NCBI GenBank assembly: GCA_028713915.1 | Contig: JAQTNK010000020.1 | Span: 1 to 64,000, forward strand | Length of the DNA stretch: 64,000 bases | Reading direction: 5' to 3' | Origin: Rhodocyclaceae bacterium | Lineage (GTDB): Bacteria; Pseudomonadota; Gammaproteobacteria; Burkholderiales; Rhodocyclaceae | Part shown: positions 29,492-40,339 of the stretch, piece after piece | How the letters are laid out: each line of letters starts with the position of its first letter | How positions within the stretch are numbered: position 1 is the first letter of the stretch | The notes under the pieces: generated by a model | What the model saw: only the letters and a program-made list of their open reading frames with translations | Databases searched by the model: none | What the model was told of the DNA's origin: nothing | Program-made: the position numbers and the translations under genes

Positions 29492-31021
29492 CTATGCCCG
29501 CCTCTTCGCCGCCGTCGGCGCGTCCAGCTTGCCGGCCGCCAGCATTTCACGCCACACGGCCATGACGGCATCTTCGATGGCTTCTAGCGCATGCTCGCCA
29601 TTGGGCTTGATGCCGGCGGCTTCGAGCTGGCCCCAGGGCTCGAAGCCGATGCGCGCGCAGAGCACCGCCTCGCAGCCTTCGAGCGCACGGATGGTCCTGG
29701 CGAGCACCGTTTCGCCGTCGCCGCAGCCATCGTTGCCGGCGCAATAGAGATCGGTCTTGCGCGTGCCCACGAGCTTGGCACCGGCTGCCGCCGCCTCGTA
29801 AATCAGGAACTCGCGAGCATGGCCGAAGTGCTCGTTGATGACGCCGCCGCCCTTGCTCGCCACGGCCATCAGCGCGGCGCGCCCCGGCGCCGCCTGCGCG
29901 GGCCGCTGCAGCGTGATCACCTGCGGCACAGCGGGCGCACCGTGCGCCGAGTCCGCGCCATGCCGCGCCGCGCGCTTGGCTTCGAGTTCCGCGGCAACCT
30001 TGGCGCGCAAGGCGAGACGCCGCGCCATCGCCGCTTCGTGGTCGATCTCCATCGCCGCCACCTTGTCCATCGTGAATTCGGCGCCGCGATCCTCGCCTAG
30101 CAGGCCGACCGCATCGGCGCGGCACTGGCGGCAGTGGCGCATCATGTTCATGTCGCCTGCGCAGGCGTCCTGCAAGGCCTTCAGCTCGGCGGCGGTTGGG
30201 CTGCGCTGGCCCATGACGCCGTAGAAGGTGCCGTGCTCGGCTTCGGCGATCAGCGGCATGACGTTGTGCAGGAAGGCGCCTTTGGCCTTGACGATGCGCG
30301 ACACTTCCTGGAGGTGGCGGTCATTGACGCCGGGGATCATCACCGAATTCACCTTGACCAGGATGCCGCGCGCCACCAGCATCTCGAGGCCCCGCTGCTG
30401 CTGCTCGATGAGGATGGCGGCCGCCTCGCGGCCGTGGATGCGCTTGTTCTCCCAGAAGATCCAGGGATAGATCTTGGCGCCGACGTCCGGGTCTATGCAG
30501 TTGATGGTGATGGTGACGTGATCGATGTTGTGCTTTGCCAGTTCCTCGACGCAAGCGGGCAGTGCCAGGCCGTTGGTCGATACGCAGAGCTTGAGGTCGG
30601 GCGCCTTCTCGGCCAGCATGCGGAACGTGGCGAAAGTACGCGCCGGATTGGCGAGCGGATCGCCCGGCCCGGCGATGCCCAGCACCGACATCTGCGGGAT
30701 CGCCGCCGCCACCGCCAGCGTCTTCATCACCGCCTGTTCGGGCGTCAGCAGTTCGGACACGACGCCGGGGCGCGACTCGTTGGCGCAATCGTACTTGCGG
30801 TTGCAATAGTGGCACTGGATGTTGCAGGCCGGCGCCACGGCGGCGTGCATGCGCGCGAAGTGGTGGTGCGCCTCTTCCGAATAGCAAGGATGGTCCTGCA
30901 CCCTGCGGCGAATCTCGTCCGGCAGGCCGCTGAGCTGGCTGGCCGCCGAGCCGCAGCTGGCGGCGCTGCATCCGCCTGTTGGCGCCGGGGCGGCGGGTTT
31001 GACAATCACGGGGAGGTCCAC
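29492..31021 (-). CDS. nifB: Nitrogenase cofactor biosynthesis radical SAM protein NifB (with NifX-like C-terminal domain)
   Basis: Radical SAM APACNIQCHYCNRKYDC; C-terminal GGGVINEHFGHAREFLIYE. Start assigned to GTG 31021 because the upstream TTG (31060) lies inside the sigma54 -12 element; GGAG SD 6 nt upstream. Confidence 0.92.
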   Translation of the reverse strand: MDLPVIVKPAAPAPTGGCSAASCGSAASQLSGLPDEIRRRVQDHPCYSEEAHHHFARMHAAVAPACNIQCHYCNRKYDCANESRPGVVSELLTPEQAVMKTLAVAAAIPQMSVLGIAGPGDPLANPARTFATFRMLAEKAPDLKLCVSTNGLALPACVEELAKHNIDHVTITINCIDPDVGAKIYPWIFWENKRIHGREAAAILIEQQQRGLEMLVARGILVKVNSVMIPGVNDRHLQEVSRIVKAKGAFLHNVMPLIAEAEHGTFYGVMGQRSPTAAELKALQDACAGDMNMMRHCRQCRADAVGLLGEDRGAEFTMDKVAAMEIDHEAAMARRLALRAKVAAELEAKRAARHGADSAHGAPAVPQVITLQRPAQAAPGRAALMAVASKGGGVINEHFGHAREFLIYEAAAAGAKLVGTRKTDLYCAGNDGCGDGETVLARTIRALEGCEAVLCARIGFEPWGQLEAAGIKPNGEHALEAIEDAVMAVWREMLAAGKLDAPTAAKRRA

Positions 31022-31055
31022 GGTGTTCTCCGCGAAGTGGATTTGCTCCTCTTTC

Positions 31056-31071
31056 AGCAACGGCCGTGCCA
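31056..31071 (-). promoter_or_regulatory. sigma54 -24/-12 promoter of nifB operon
   Basis: Minus strand TGGCAC-GGCCG-TTGCT: consensus. Confidence 0.88.
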
Positions 31072-31134
31072 GTGCGCGTTACTCGGCCTAAGCCGTTGAA
31101 ACCAATCGCCCTACCGAGAATCCAGCAGGGGTCG

Positions 31135-31150
31135 TGTCGCAAATCGCACA
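31135..31150 (-). promoter_or_regulatory. NifA UAS of nifB
   Basis: Minus strand TGTGCGATTTGCGACA (plus TGTCGCAAATCGCACA), 64 bp upstream of -24. Confidence 0.8.
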
Positions 31151-31282
31151 GTGCGGCGGCGGCGCGATGTGATGAAGGCGACAGCGCTTGTCATGTCGTT
31201 CCCAGATCGATGTCTGCTGCCCTATGAATATCCAGACACGATACTATTCGCACCTGATTCGTCAGCTAGCGGGGAGACTCTG

Positions 31283-32389
31283 ATGTTTGGTACCACAAAG
31301 CTCAGGCAGCAAGTCAGCGACCTCGAATCGAAAATCTCGCAATTGGAGGCGGAGCGCACGACGGAACGGCAGCGATGGGAAGCCGAGCGCTCCGAGCTCG
31401 ACAATTCCCTGCAAGCCGAACGCCGACGCCTGCAATATCATGCCGGCCTGTTTGCAAATGAGATCGTCTTTGGCCAGACGATGCTTGATGTACAGAAATC
31501 CATGATGCTGCTTGCCACCTCGATGAAGCGCGAGGCCGAGGCGGCCGACACAGCGCTGACCACAACCAGCGAAAATTCGTCGGCGCTGGAGACGGTGGTG
31601 TCGAACGTGCATGAAATGGCGAACAAGACGAAGGCCGTCGCCAACACGGTAGATGTGCTCAACCAGCAGGCGACCCAGATTGGCGGCATCGTCAATCTCA
31701 TCAAGGAAATCGCCGATCAGACCAATCTTCTCGCCCTCAACGCAGCCATCGAGGCTGCTCGTGCCGGCGAGCAGGGCCGCGGCTTCGCGGTCGTCGCCGA
31801 TGAGGTTCGCAAACTCGCCGAGCGCACGACTGCGGCGACATCCGAAATCGGTACGCTGGTCAATTCAATCCGGCAGGAAGCGGTCAAAGCGAAAGTTTCA
31901 ACCGAGATAAGTCCGGAGCAGTCGGCGAAATATGAAGGCGATGCCGACCTGGCACATTCCAAAATGCACGGCATGCGGGCGATATCGGAGCAGGCGCGCC
32001 TGACCATTCGTGGCACCGCATTGCGGACCTTCGTCGAACTGGCCAAGCTCGACCACCTGATCTTCAAGATGGAAGTCTATAAGGTGCTGATGGGCGTTTC
32101 GGAAAAGAGCGGTTCCGACTTCGCGAGCCACACGGGCTGCCGCCTCGGCAAGTGGTACTACGAGGGCGACGGCAAGGATTGCTTCTCGCGTCTGCCGGCC
32201 TACAAGCAGATCGAAGATCCGCACAAGGACGTTCATGCGAACGGCCGCTCGGCTGTCGACTGCTATGCCGCCGGCAACTTCGATGCTGCCGTCGATCATC
32301 TCGGAAAAATGGAGCAAGCCAGCGGCGTCGTCTTGCAGCACCTCGAAACGCTTGCCCAGCAAGGCGAAAGCAACGGCTGCGTCGTCTAG
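31283..32389 (+). CDS. Soluble methyl-accepting chemotaxis protein with C-terminal CZB-like zinc-binding domain
   Basis: N-terminal coiled coil with no [44 protein letters not shown]-terminal [14 protein letters not shown]...[36 protein letters not shown]. Confidence 0.9.
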   Translation: MFGTTKLRQQVSDLESKISQLEAERTTERQRWEAERSELDNSLQAERRRLQYHAGLFANEIVFGQTMLDVQKSMMLLATSMKREAEAADTALTTTSENSSALETVVSNVHEMANKTKAVANTVDVLNQQATQIGGIVNLIKEIADQTNLLALNAAIEAARAGEQGRGFAVVADEVRKLAERTTAATSEIGTLVNSIRQEAVKAKVSTEISPEQSAKYEGDADLAHSKMHGMRAISEQARLTIRGTALRTFVELAKLDHLIFKMEVYKVLMGVSEKSGSDFASHTGCRLGKWYYEGDGKDCFSRLPAYKQIEDPHKDVHANGRSAVDCYAAGNFDAAVDHLGKMEQASGVVLQHLETLAQQGESNGCVV

Positions 32390-32503
32390 CGGCAGACGGC
32401 CGAGCGCCGGCAGCGTCCCGCATCAGGCAAGCGTTTGAAAAGCGGATGCCGACGCTCGCCGCGTGCGCTTGCCGGCGTCGCGCCCGAGCCCATCCGACCT
32501 GCT

Positions 32504-33412
32504 TCAGCGGGTCCCGGTGGTTCCCGTCGTTCCGGTGGTTCCGGGGGTCGTCGACGATGACGTCGAGGGCGACGACGACGAGGCCGATGCGGCGAGCGCC
32601 GCAGCCGCCAGGGCTCCGGCTGAAATTGCCGCCGCGCTGATGCCGCCGGCCGCCGCGGCGCCTGCCCCGGCTGCGCCAGCGCCGCCCGCTCCCGCGCCGC
32701 CCGCGCCGCCTCCCGGACCGGCACCCGGCGTGCCATCGATGCCCGCACCGCCGCTGCCCGAGCTTGACGTGCCGGCCGCGGAGCCCGCAGCGAGGCCGAC
32801 GTTGCTCAGCTGCGCAAACGTCGTGACCACGGTGCCGGGCAGCGCCGTCGCCGGAATCGCCGCGGCGAGCGCGGTGCTGGAAGCGACCATGCCCGTGGCC
32901 CCGGCAGCGAACGTGACGGTGCCGGCCGCATTGGCCGCCGCGATACTGCCGCTGGTGACGGATACGTACATGTTGTTTGCCAGGGCGGCCATGAAGTCGG
33001 TGCCGCGGATGCCGATCGTGGCCTGCGGCGCGCGCAGCGCAAAATTCTGGTGGTTGCGTTCACCGATGAGGCCGGTGATGGAGCGCAGCGCGCCCTTCAA
33101 CAGCGAAAACACGATATTTCCCGCTTCGGGCTTGGCCGCCTCGAATCGATATTCCTCGACGCGGAACTCGGTGTTCTCGGCAAGAACCATGGTGTGGCCG
33201 TCATCGAATCGCAATACCAGCAGCGATCCCCTCCCCGTCTTGACGGTGGCGCCATCGTCTATCGGCTGGTGGGTCGTCAGCGGGACGACCTTGCCGTCCC
33301 GCGCCTGGACTTCCGCATTTCCGGATATCGATTCCACCGTGCCGGCAGCCAGGGCCACGGAAGCCAGGAAAGCCATTGCGACTGCAGCCAGCGTACGTGC
33401 GTATGAACCCAT
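32504..33412 (-). CDS. FecR-domain exported protein with Gly/Ala/Ser/Thr-rich low-complexity tail
   Basis: Signal peptide; FecR-like VPLTTHQPIDDGATVKTGRGSLLVLRFDDGHTMVLAENTEFRV; tail GGAGGAGAGGAGAAGAG...TTPGTTGTTGTTGTR. Confidence 0.75.
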   Translation of the reverse strand: MGSYARTLAAVAMAFLASVALAAGTVESISGNAEVQARDGKVVPLTTHQPIDDGATVKTGRGSLLVLRFDDGHTMVLAENTEFRVEEYRFEAAKPEAGNIVFSLLKGALRSITGLIGERNHQNFALRAPQATIGIRGTDFMAALANNMYVSVTSGSIAAANAAGTVTFAAGATGMVASSTALAAAIPATALPGTVVTTFAQLSNVGLAAGSAAGTSSSGSGGAGIDGTPGAGPGGGAGGAGAGGAGAAGAGAAAAGGISAAAISAGALAAAALAASASSSSPSTSSSTTPGTTGTTGTTGTR

Positions 33413-33536
33413 CTCGATCTCCCTGTCGATCGACGCCTGCCGACCCAACGCGGCGAAGCGATAGTTCCCATTCCGCCGCCTATCGCAATCATGGCGCAAA
33501 TATCACTTCTGCGTACCGACGCCATGCGAAATTATT

Positions 33537-34181
33537 TCACTCGACCGCGCCCTCATCTCTCAAGTACTTGACGACGTCGGCATGCCCATTTTTTTCCGCC
33601 AGGACGAGCGCCGTTTGGCCGTCGTAATCCTCCATGTCCATGTCGGCATCGCCATCGACCAGCATCTTGACGACCTCCAGGTATCCCGCGCTGGCGGCAA
33701 GCATCAAGGCAGTCTGTCCGTTCGGCGCCTGCGCATCGAGATCCGCCTTGCGCTCGATCAGCAGGCGCACGATGCCGGCATGCCCCGCAAACGCCGCGTA
33801 TTGCAGGGCATTCCAGCCTTTGGCGTGGATATCGGCGCCGGCGTCGAGCAGGCGCCGCACGATCGCCGTATGCCCTTGCAGGGCGGCGACCATGACCGCA
33901 GAGTCGCCAAATTTGTTCTTCGTCCGCAGGTTGACGCGGTTGTTCAACAGGAACTCCAGCAATTCGCCGTTGCCGTTGCGCGCAGCAATGATCGCCAACG
34001 TGTCACCCGTTCGATCCGCCGTATTCACGTCCATGCCGCGCCTGAGCAGATCGATGACCTTGGCGGTATCGTTCTGGTTGGCGGCGATCAGGATGTCGTC
34101 GTAAATTCCGGCGCCGGCGGGCAGCGCCAGCGCCATGAAGAGGGCCATACACAGACGGCGCAGCCAAATCGAATCAGGCAT
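33537..34181 (-). CDS. Exported ankyrin-repeat protein
   Basis: Consecutive ankyrin repeats (GNGELLEFLLNNRVNLRTKNKFGDSAVMVAALQGHTAIVRRLLDAGADIHAKG). Confidence 0.92.
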   Translation of the reverse strand: MPDSIWLRRLCMALFMALALPAGAGIYDDILIAANQNDTAKVIDLLRRGMDVNTADRTGDTLAIIAARNGNGELLEFLLNNRVNLRTKNKFGDSAVMVAALQGHTAIVRRLLDAGADIHAKGWNALQYAAFAGHAGIVRLLIERKADLDAQAPNGQTALMLAASAGYLEVVKMLVDGDADMDMEDYDGQTALVLAEKNGHADVVKYLRDEGAVE

Positions 34182-34962
34182 GAGACGGTGACGCCGCAGG
34201 GAAGAGGCGAAAGAAATTCGCGGTGGTGGCGGCCGCGATGTCGTCGAAACTCAAATTCCTCAGCCGCGCGAGTTCTTCGGCGACATGACGGACGTAAGAC
34301 GGCTCGTTGGTCTTGCCGCGGTGCGGTACGGGCGCCAGGTATGGGGAATCGGTCTCCACCAGCAGGCGATCCAGGGGAACGGTGCGGGCGACTTCCTTGA
34401 GCACCGTCGCATTCTTGAAGGTGACGATGCCGGAAACCGAGATGAAGAAACCCAGGTCCAGGGCCTGACGTGCCGTTTCCATATCCTCGGTAAAACAGTG
34501 GAACACCCCGCCCACTGCCTCCGCCCGCTCCTCGCGCAGGACGCGCAAGGTGTCGGCAGCGGCAGCGCGGGTATGAATAATCAAGGGCTTGCCGGCGCGG
34601 CGGGCGGCTGCGATATGGACGCGAAAGCGCCGCCGCTGCCATTCGAGGTCGCCTTGCAAGCGGTAATAGTCGAGCCCGGTCTCGCCGATGGCGACGACCT
34701 TGGGGTCGGCGGCCAAGCTGACCAGGGCATCTTCATCCGCTTCAGCGCCCTCTTCGACGTCGGGGTGCACGCCGACGGCCGCGAACAGGTTGCCGTGCGC
34801 ATGGGCAAGCGCGAGGACCGCCGGCAGGCGCTCCAGCGTCACACCCGCGCAGAGCGCCCAGCCGACTCCGTTTGCGGCCATCCGCTCGAGGACATGCGGG
34901 ATGCTCGCCGCCAGTTCCGGGAAATCGAGGTGGCAATGGGAATCGACCAGCAGCGCGCTCAT
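34174..34962 (-). CDS. TatD family metal-dependent hydrolase
   Basis: LLVDSHCHLDFPEL...AIGETGLDYYR...VFHCFTEDMETARQALDLGFFISVSGIVTFKNA...LVETDSPYLAPVPHRGK. Confidence 0.95.
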   Translation of the reverse strand: MSALLVDSHCHLDFPELAASIPHVLERMAANGVGWALCAGVTLERLPAVLALAHAHGNLFAAVGVHPDVEEGAEADEDALVSLAADPKVVAIGETGLDYYRLQGDLEWQRRRFRVHIAAARRAGKPLIIHTRAAAADTLRVLREERAEAVGGVFHCFTEDMETARQALDLGFFISVSGIVTFKNATVLKEVARTVPLDRLLVETDSPYLAPVPHRGKTNEPSYVRHVAEELARLRNLSFDDIAAATTANFFRLFPAASPSHA

Positions 34963-36008
34963 GGCCGAGCCGGCGCGATGGCGCGCAAATAGCGGGCCGC
35001 GATGTCATCGAGGAACAGGCGCGGATTCAACGGATGGGAGGCCAGCGCGCGAGCCCTGAGCAGTTCGCCGTAATAGCCGAGGATGTTGCCGGCATCGGCA
35101 CGCGCGGCGATGGCTTCCGCCTGCCGCTCGCGGCCTTCGAAGAACCGCAGGCGTCCGGTCATCGCCAGAAACGCCAGGTCGAACAGCCCTTTTTGCACCA
35201 TCGCCACGATATCTTCCATCTTGAAGCCGCCGTCCTTCTTCAGATGGGACTCCCAGCGGCCAGCCAGCGCAAGGAAGTCGCCGCCGTTGTCGAAGAGACT
35301 GGAAGCGACGTCTTCGAAGGCCTTCATGCGCCCTTTCTCGAATTCGTCGAGCGCGCGGATCGGCGCACCGCCGGTCATCGCCAACAGCGGAAGCGCTTTT
35401 TCGCCGCCCTGAGCGGCCAACCATTGCCGCGCTTCGGCGGCGCCGGGCCGCCCGAACATCAATGTGCGGCAACGGCTGCGGATAGTCGGCAACAGCCGCC
35501 TCCAACGATCAGATACCAAAACGAAACAAACACCTGCAGGTGGTTCCTCAAGTATCTTGAGAAGAGAATTCTCGGCCGAAGGATTCATCGCCTCGGCGGG
35601 TTCGAGCAGGATCACCCGCCGGTTGCTCAGGTGTCCACCGATATAGACGAAACTCTCGAGGGCGCGTATCTGCCCGATCAGGATCTGCGAACTGGCTTTC
35701 TTCTTGTCGGCGGCATCGGCGGCACCCTCGCCTTCGGCTTCAAGGGCCTCCGCTTCCGGAATCACATGGCGGAAATCGGGGTGGTTGCCGGCGGCGAAAA
35801 GACGACACGACGTACATTCGCCGCACGCGCAATCGGCGGCCTGACGCGGCGCTTCGCACAAGATGCGCTGCACCAACGCCGCGGCGAAATGGCTCTTGCC
35901 GACGCCGGCCGGCCCGGCAAGCAACAGCGCATGGGGCAGCCCCGCCGGCGCGTCCCAAAGCTGGCGCCATTCGTTACCATGCCACGATAAATATTTATTT
36001 ACAGACAC
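34959..36008 (-). CDS. holB: DNA polymerase III delta' subunit (GTG start)
   Basis: [30 protein letters not shown]...[18 protein letters not shown]. Confidence 0.92.
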   Translation of the reverse strand: MSVNKYLSWHGNEWRQLWDAPAGLPHALLLAGPAGVGKSHFAAALVQRILCEAPRQAADCACGECTSCRLFAAGNHPDFRHVIPEAEALEAEGEGAADAADKKKASSQILIGQIRALESFVYIGGHLSNRRVILLEPAEAMNPSAENSLLKILEEPPAGVCFVLVSDRWRRLLPTIRSRCRTLMFGRPGAAEARQWLAAQGGEKALPLLAMTGGAPIRALDEFEKGRMKAFEDVASSLFDNGGDFLALAGRWESHLKKDGGFKMEDIVAMVQKGLFDLAFLAMTGRLRFFEGRERQAEAIAARADAGNILGYYGELLRARALASHPLNPRLFLDDIAARYLRAIAPARP

Positions 36009-36609
36009 TTATTGATATTTCTTCAAGTATTGCACTAATTTCCAAGACACTTCGGCTGCCATCGATCAGGCGGATTCTGCCGGGCGCCGCCCGGGCCCGC
36101 TCCAGGTAGGCCGCGCGAACGCGCTCGAAAAATTCGACCTTCTCCTGTTCAAAACGATCCAACTCCCGCCCCATGCTCTTGACCCGGCCGAGGGCTATTT
36201 CGGTCGGGACGTCGAACAGCAGCGTCAGGTCCGGATTCAAGCCGCCCTGCACCCAGGTTTCCAGGGTTTCGAGCTTATCCAGCGCCAAGCCCCGTCCGCC
36301 GCCCTGATAGGCGAAGCTCGCATCCGTGAAGCGGTCGCAGACGACCCAATCGCCGCGCTCAAGTGCCGGGACGATCACCCGCGCCAAGTGCTCGCGGCGG
36401 GCGGCGAACATCAGCAGGGCCTCCGTCTCCAGGTGCATCGGCTCGGCCAGCAACAGTTCGCGCAGCTTCTCGCCCAACGGCGTGCCGCCCGGCTCGCGCG
36501 TCTGGACGACTGTCTTGCCGTGGCGCTGCAGGAACTCGACCAAACGCGCCAGGTGCGTACTTTTCCCCGCGCCATCAAGGCCTTCCAACGTAATGAACTT
36601 GCCGCGCAT
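35995..36609 (-). CDS. tmk: Thymidylate kinase
   Basis: [54 protein letters not shown]. Confidence 0.96.
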   Translation of the reverse strand: MRGKFITLEGLDGAGKSTHLARLVEFLQRHGKTVVQTREPGGTPLGEKLRELLLAEPMHLETEALLMFAARREHLARVIVPALERGDWVVCDRFTDASFAYQGGGRGLALDKLETLETWVQGGLNPDLTLLFDVPTEIALGRVKSMGRELDRFEQEKVEFFERVRAAYLERARAAPGRIRLIDGSRSVLEISAILEEISISVCK

Positions 36610-36611
36610 CG

Positions 36612-37610
36612 CTATCCTCCCCTGCGTTTCTGGTATTTCGCCACGGCCCGGTTGTGTTCGTCCAGGTTGCGCGAAAATTCGCTCGACCCGTCGCCGCGCG
36701 CGACGAAATAGTAAAAGTCGTTCGCCGGCGGATGCAGCGCCGCCTGGATCGATGCCAGGCCCGGCAGCGCAATGGGCGTGGGCGGCAATCCGGCCCGCGT
36801 GTAGGTATTGTAGGGCGTATCCGTAGTCAGGTCGTTCTTGCGGATGTTGCCATCGAACTTCTCGCCGATGCCGTAGATGACGGTCGGATCGGTTTGCAGC
36901 GGCATGCCCTTTTTCAGCCGATTGGCGAAAACCGCGGCAACTTTTCCGCGGTCGGCCGGCTGCCCGGTCTCCTTTTCGACGATCGAAGCCATGATCAGGG
37001 CCTCGTACGGCGTTGCGTAAGGCACCGTTTGGTCGCGGCCTCGCCATTCGGCGGCGAGCCTTGCCTGCATCGCAAGATAGGCGCGGCGCAGAATATGGAG
37101 GTCGCTCGACTGCTTGTCAAACAAATAAGTGTCAGGGAAGAACAGGCCCTCCGGGTAAGCCTCGCTGGCGCCGATGCGTTTCAGGACTTCGCCGTCCGAC
37201 AGGCCACGGCTGTCGTGGCTCAAGTCCGGCTGGGCATCGAGCGCCGCGCGGATCTGGCGGAAAGTCTTGCCTTCGACGAAGACGATCTCGGCTTGGGTGA
37301 CGTCGCCGCGCGTCAGCTTGTCGAGCAGTTGCAGCGGCGTGGTGCCTTGACTGATCTCATAACTGCCGGCCTTGATGTCCGCCGCCCGGCCCAGCAGCCG
37401 TCCAAGCAGGGTGAATTGCCACGGCGCAAAGCCCAAGCCGTCGTGCGCCATCTGGCGCGAAGCAGCACGCAGCGTCATGCCGGGCTGGATGCCGAATTCG
37501 AGCGGATTGGCCGCCAGCGGCAGCGGCGCGGTCGCAAACCAGGCCATCCAGCCGCAAAAACCGACGCCGCCGAGAAAAACCAGGGAAAAGAGTCGCTTGA
37601 AAAAACGCAT
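36612..37610 (-). CDS. mltG: Endolytic murein transglycosylase
   Basis: [87 protein letters not shown]. Confidence 0.96.
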   Translation of the reverse strand: MRFFKRLFSLVFLGGVGFCGWMAWFATAPLPLAANPLEFGIQPGMTLRAASRQMAHDGLGFAPWQFTLLGRLLGRAADIKAGSYEISQGTTPLQLLDKLTRGDVTQAEIVFVEGKTFRQIRAALDAQPDLSHDSRGLSDGEVLKRIGASEAYPEGLFFPDTYLFDKQSSDLHILRRAYLAMQARLAAEWRGRDQTVPYATPYEALIMASIVEKETGQPADRGKVAAVFANRLKKGMPLQTDPTVIYGIGEKFDGNIRKNDLTTDTPYNTYTRAGLPPTPIALPGLASIQAALHPPANDFYYFVARGDGSSEFSRNLDEHNRAVAKYQKRRGG

Positions 37611-37673
37611 GGGGAGGAGCGAAAAGGCGAACGCTATAATAACCCAAGCTTACAACACCGCCGGAGACGCACG

Positions 37674-38696
37674 ATGACACAGGATTGGACGGATTTCCTC
37701 GCCCGCCAGGGCGCCAGCGACACTGTCGAGCACTTCGGCGATCCGGCCGCCGAACTCGCCGCCGCCCGCGGCCAAAGCGTCTTCGCCCCGCTGGCCGACT
37801 TCGGCCTGATCCGCGCCAGCGGCGACGAGGCGGCGACCTTCCTCCATAACCTGCTGACCAACGACGTCAAGAACCTCGCCCCTGACGCCGCGCGCTTTGC
37901 CGGGCTATGCACCGCCAAAGGCCGGCTCATCGCCTCCTTCCACATCTGGCACGACCGCAACGACGACCTCTTGCTGATGTTGTCGGCGGACATCCTGCCC
38001 GGCATCCTGAAAAAACTGTCGATGTACGTCATGCGCAGCAAGGTCAAGCTTACCGACGCCAGCAACGACTGCGTGCTGCTCGGGCTGGCCGGCCCGGAAG
38101 CGGAAGCCGCCGTGCAAGGGCTCGGCGCGGCCATCCCGTTCCCCATGCAGGTCGTGCCCTTCGAACACGGTCAGGTCGTGCGCCTGGACGAGCGCCGCTT
38201 CATCCTGGCGCTCGATCCTGCCGCAGCGCCGGCCGTGTGGACGAAACTGGCCGTCAAGTCGCGCGCCGTCGGCACGGCGGCCTGGCGCTGGCTCGAAATC
38301 GCGGCGGGACAGCCGCGCATCGTCGCCGGCACCCAGGAAGCGTTCGTCCCGCAGATGACCAATCTCGAAGCCGCCGCCGTCGGCGGCGTAAGTTTCACCA
38401 AGGGCTGCTATCCGGGCCAGGAAGTCGTCGCTCGCGCCCAGTACCTGGGCAAGGTCAAGCGGCGCATGTACCGGGCACGAATGGCAGCACCCGCGGCCCC
38501 CGGCACCCATGTCTATGCCGCGGAAACCGGCGACCAGCACTGCGGCGGCATCGTCACGGTCGCTCCGTCGCCCGACGGCGGCTATGACGCGCTCGTCGTC
38601 GTGCAGGCTTCCTGCGCCGACGGCGGCGACGTTCATGTCGGCGCGCTGAACGGTCCGCGCCTCGATTTCCTCGCCCTGCCATACGCCGTGAGCTGA
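37674..38696 (+). CDS. ygfZ: Folate-binding YgfZ-like protein
   Basis: SFTKGCYPGQEVVARAQYLGKVKRRMYRAR. Confidence 0.92.
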   Translation: MTQDWTDFLARQGASDTVEHFGDPAAELAAARGQSVFAPLADFGLIRASGDEAATFLHNLLTNDVKNLAPDAARFAGLCTAKGRLIASFHIWHDRNDDLLLMLSADILPGILKKLSMYVMRSKVKLTDASNDCVLLGLAGPEAEAAVQGLGAAIPFPMQVVPFEHGQVVRLDERRFILALDPAAAPAVWTKLAVKSRAVGTAAWRWLEIAAGQPRIVAGTQEAFVPQMTNLEAAAVGGVSFTKGCYPGQEVVARAQYLGKVKRRMYRARMAAPAAPGTHVYAAETGDQHCGGIVTVAPSPDGGYDALVVVQASCADGGDVHVGALNGPRLDFLALPYAVS

Positions 38697-39466
38697 TGTG
38701 CCTGATCCTGGTCGCCTGGCGCGCCCACCCGGACTACCCGCTGGTGGTGGCGGCCAACCGGGATGAGTTCTTTGCCCGCCCGGCGGCGCCCGCCGCCTTT
38801 TGGACCGAGTCGCCCGACGTGCTCGCCGGACGCGACCTGCAGGCCGGCGGCACGTGGCTGGGCATCACGCGCCGCGGCCGCTTCGCTGCGCTGACCAACT
38901 TCCGCGACCCGGCCGCGCAGCGCGCCGATGCCGCCTCGCGCGGCCAACTGGTGGCGGAATTCCTGCAGGGCACGCAAGGCCCTTGCGCCTATCTCGATGC
39001 GGTCGCCCGCCGGTCGCGCGCCTACAACGGATTCAACCTGCTGGTGGGCGATGGCGAACAGCTCGCCTGGTTCAGCAACGTCGCCGGCAAACCGCTGCAG
39101 CTGGAGCCCGGCATCTACGGCATCTGCAACCATCTGCTCGATACGCCCTGGCCGAAAGTGCAAGCGGCGAAGTCGGCGCTGGGCGCCGCGATGGCCGAAC
39201 TGCCCGACGAGTCCGGCCTGTTCCGGCTGTTGCGCGACGACAGCATTCATCCCGACGCGGCGCTGCCGCGCACCGGCGTCAGCCTCGAATGGGAGCGGCT
39301 GCTGTCCGCGGCCTTCGTCAGGGCGACGGGCTATGGCACGCGCAATTCGACGGTGCTAAGAGTCGGCCAGGACGGCTGGATCGTCCTCGATGAACAGACT
39401 TGGCTCGAAGGCCCTGCGCCCGGCCCGCGCGTGCGCTATCGCCTCAGGCAAGTCGCAGCGTCATGA
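38696..39466 (+). CDS. NRDE family (TANGO2-like) protein
   Basis: MCLILVAWRAHPDYPLVVAANRDEFFARPAAPAAFW. Confidence 0.93.
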   Translation: MCLILVAWRAHPDYPLVVAANRDEFFARPAAPAAFWTESPDVLAGRDLQAGGTWLGITRRGRFAALTNFRDPAAQRADAASRGQLVAEFLQGTQGPCAYLDAVARRSRAYNGFNLLVGDGEQLAWFSNVAGKPLQLEPGIYGICNHLLDTPWPKVQAAKSALGAAMAELPDESGLFRLLRDDSIHPDAALPRTGVSLEWERLLSAAFVRATGYGTRNSTVLRVGQDGWIVLDEQTWLEGPAPGPRVRYRLRQVAAS

Positions 39467-40339
39467 CGATGTGCGGGATGCCGGCTTCCATGAACGGCTC
39501 GCCTTCGGGCTTGAAGCCGAAGCGCGTGTAGAAATCCGCCGCCGCCGTCTGGGCGTGTAGCGCAAGAAGCGGCATCTGCCGTTCGCGCGCGGCATCCAGC
39601 AGGGCTTCGAGCAGCGCGCGCCCGACCCCTTTGCCGCGCCACGCCGGCAGCACCGCCATGCGGCCGACGTGGCCGTCGGGCAGCAGCCGCCCCGTGCCGA
39701 TGGGGTCGCCTGACGGATCGCGGGCCAGGACATGACGGCTGCCGGCGTCGAATTCGTCCCATTCCAGTTCGATCGGCACTTTCTGCTCGCGCACGAACAC
39801 CGCCTCGCGCACCGCCCGCGCGGCGCGGGCGAGCGTCGCCCAATCGCCTGATTCGACGTTGAATTCGACGATATCGACCGCGGTGTAGGGCGGCACCAAG
39901 TCGAAAAGCTCGACAATGTCGCAATTTCGCATGCGCACGCAGCCTATCGATCCTGGCATTCCCATCGCGACGGCGTCGGGGCTGCCATGAAGATAAATGT
40001 AGCGGCGCATGGTGTCCACGTCGCCGCCGCGGTTGAAGCCCGGTTCCTTGCCCGAGAGCCAGAGGATGCGCGTCAATATCCAGTCGCGGCCCGGATTGGC
40101 GGCGCCGAACTCGGGCGACCACTGCTCGCCGGTCGGCCGGCGCCGCACGAACACGGCGTTTTCGGGCTGCCCCGCGCCGATCTTGGCGCGGACGACGTGC
40201 TTGCCGCGCGGCGTGCGGTAGCTGCCCTGCTGCTCTCCCGCACCGTTCCTGGCGGTGGATACGGCGTAGCGGCGCAGCAGCGCGGCGTCGTAGCCGCGCA
40301 GTTCGAGCGTCTGGGCCGGAATGCTGACGCGAATGCGCA

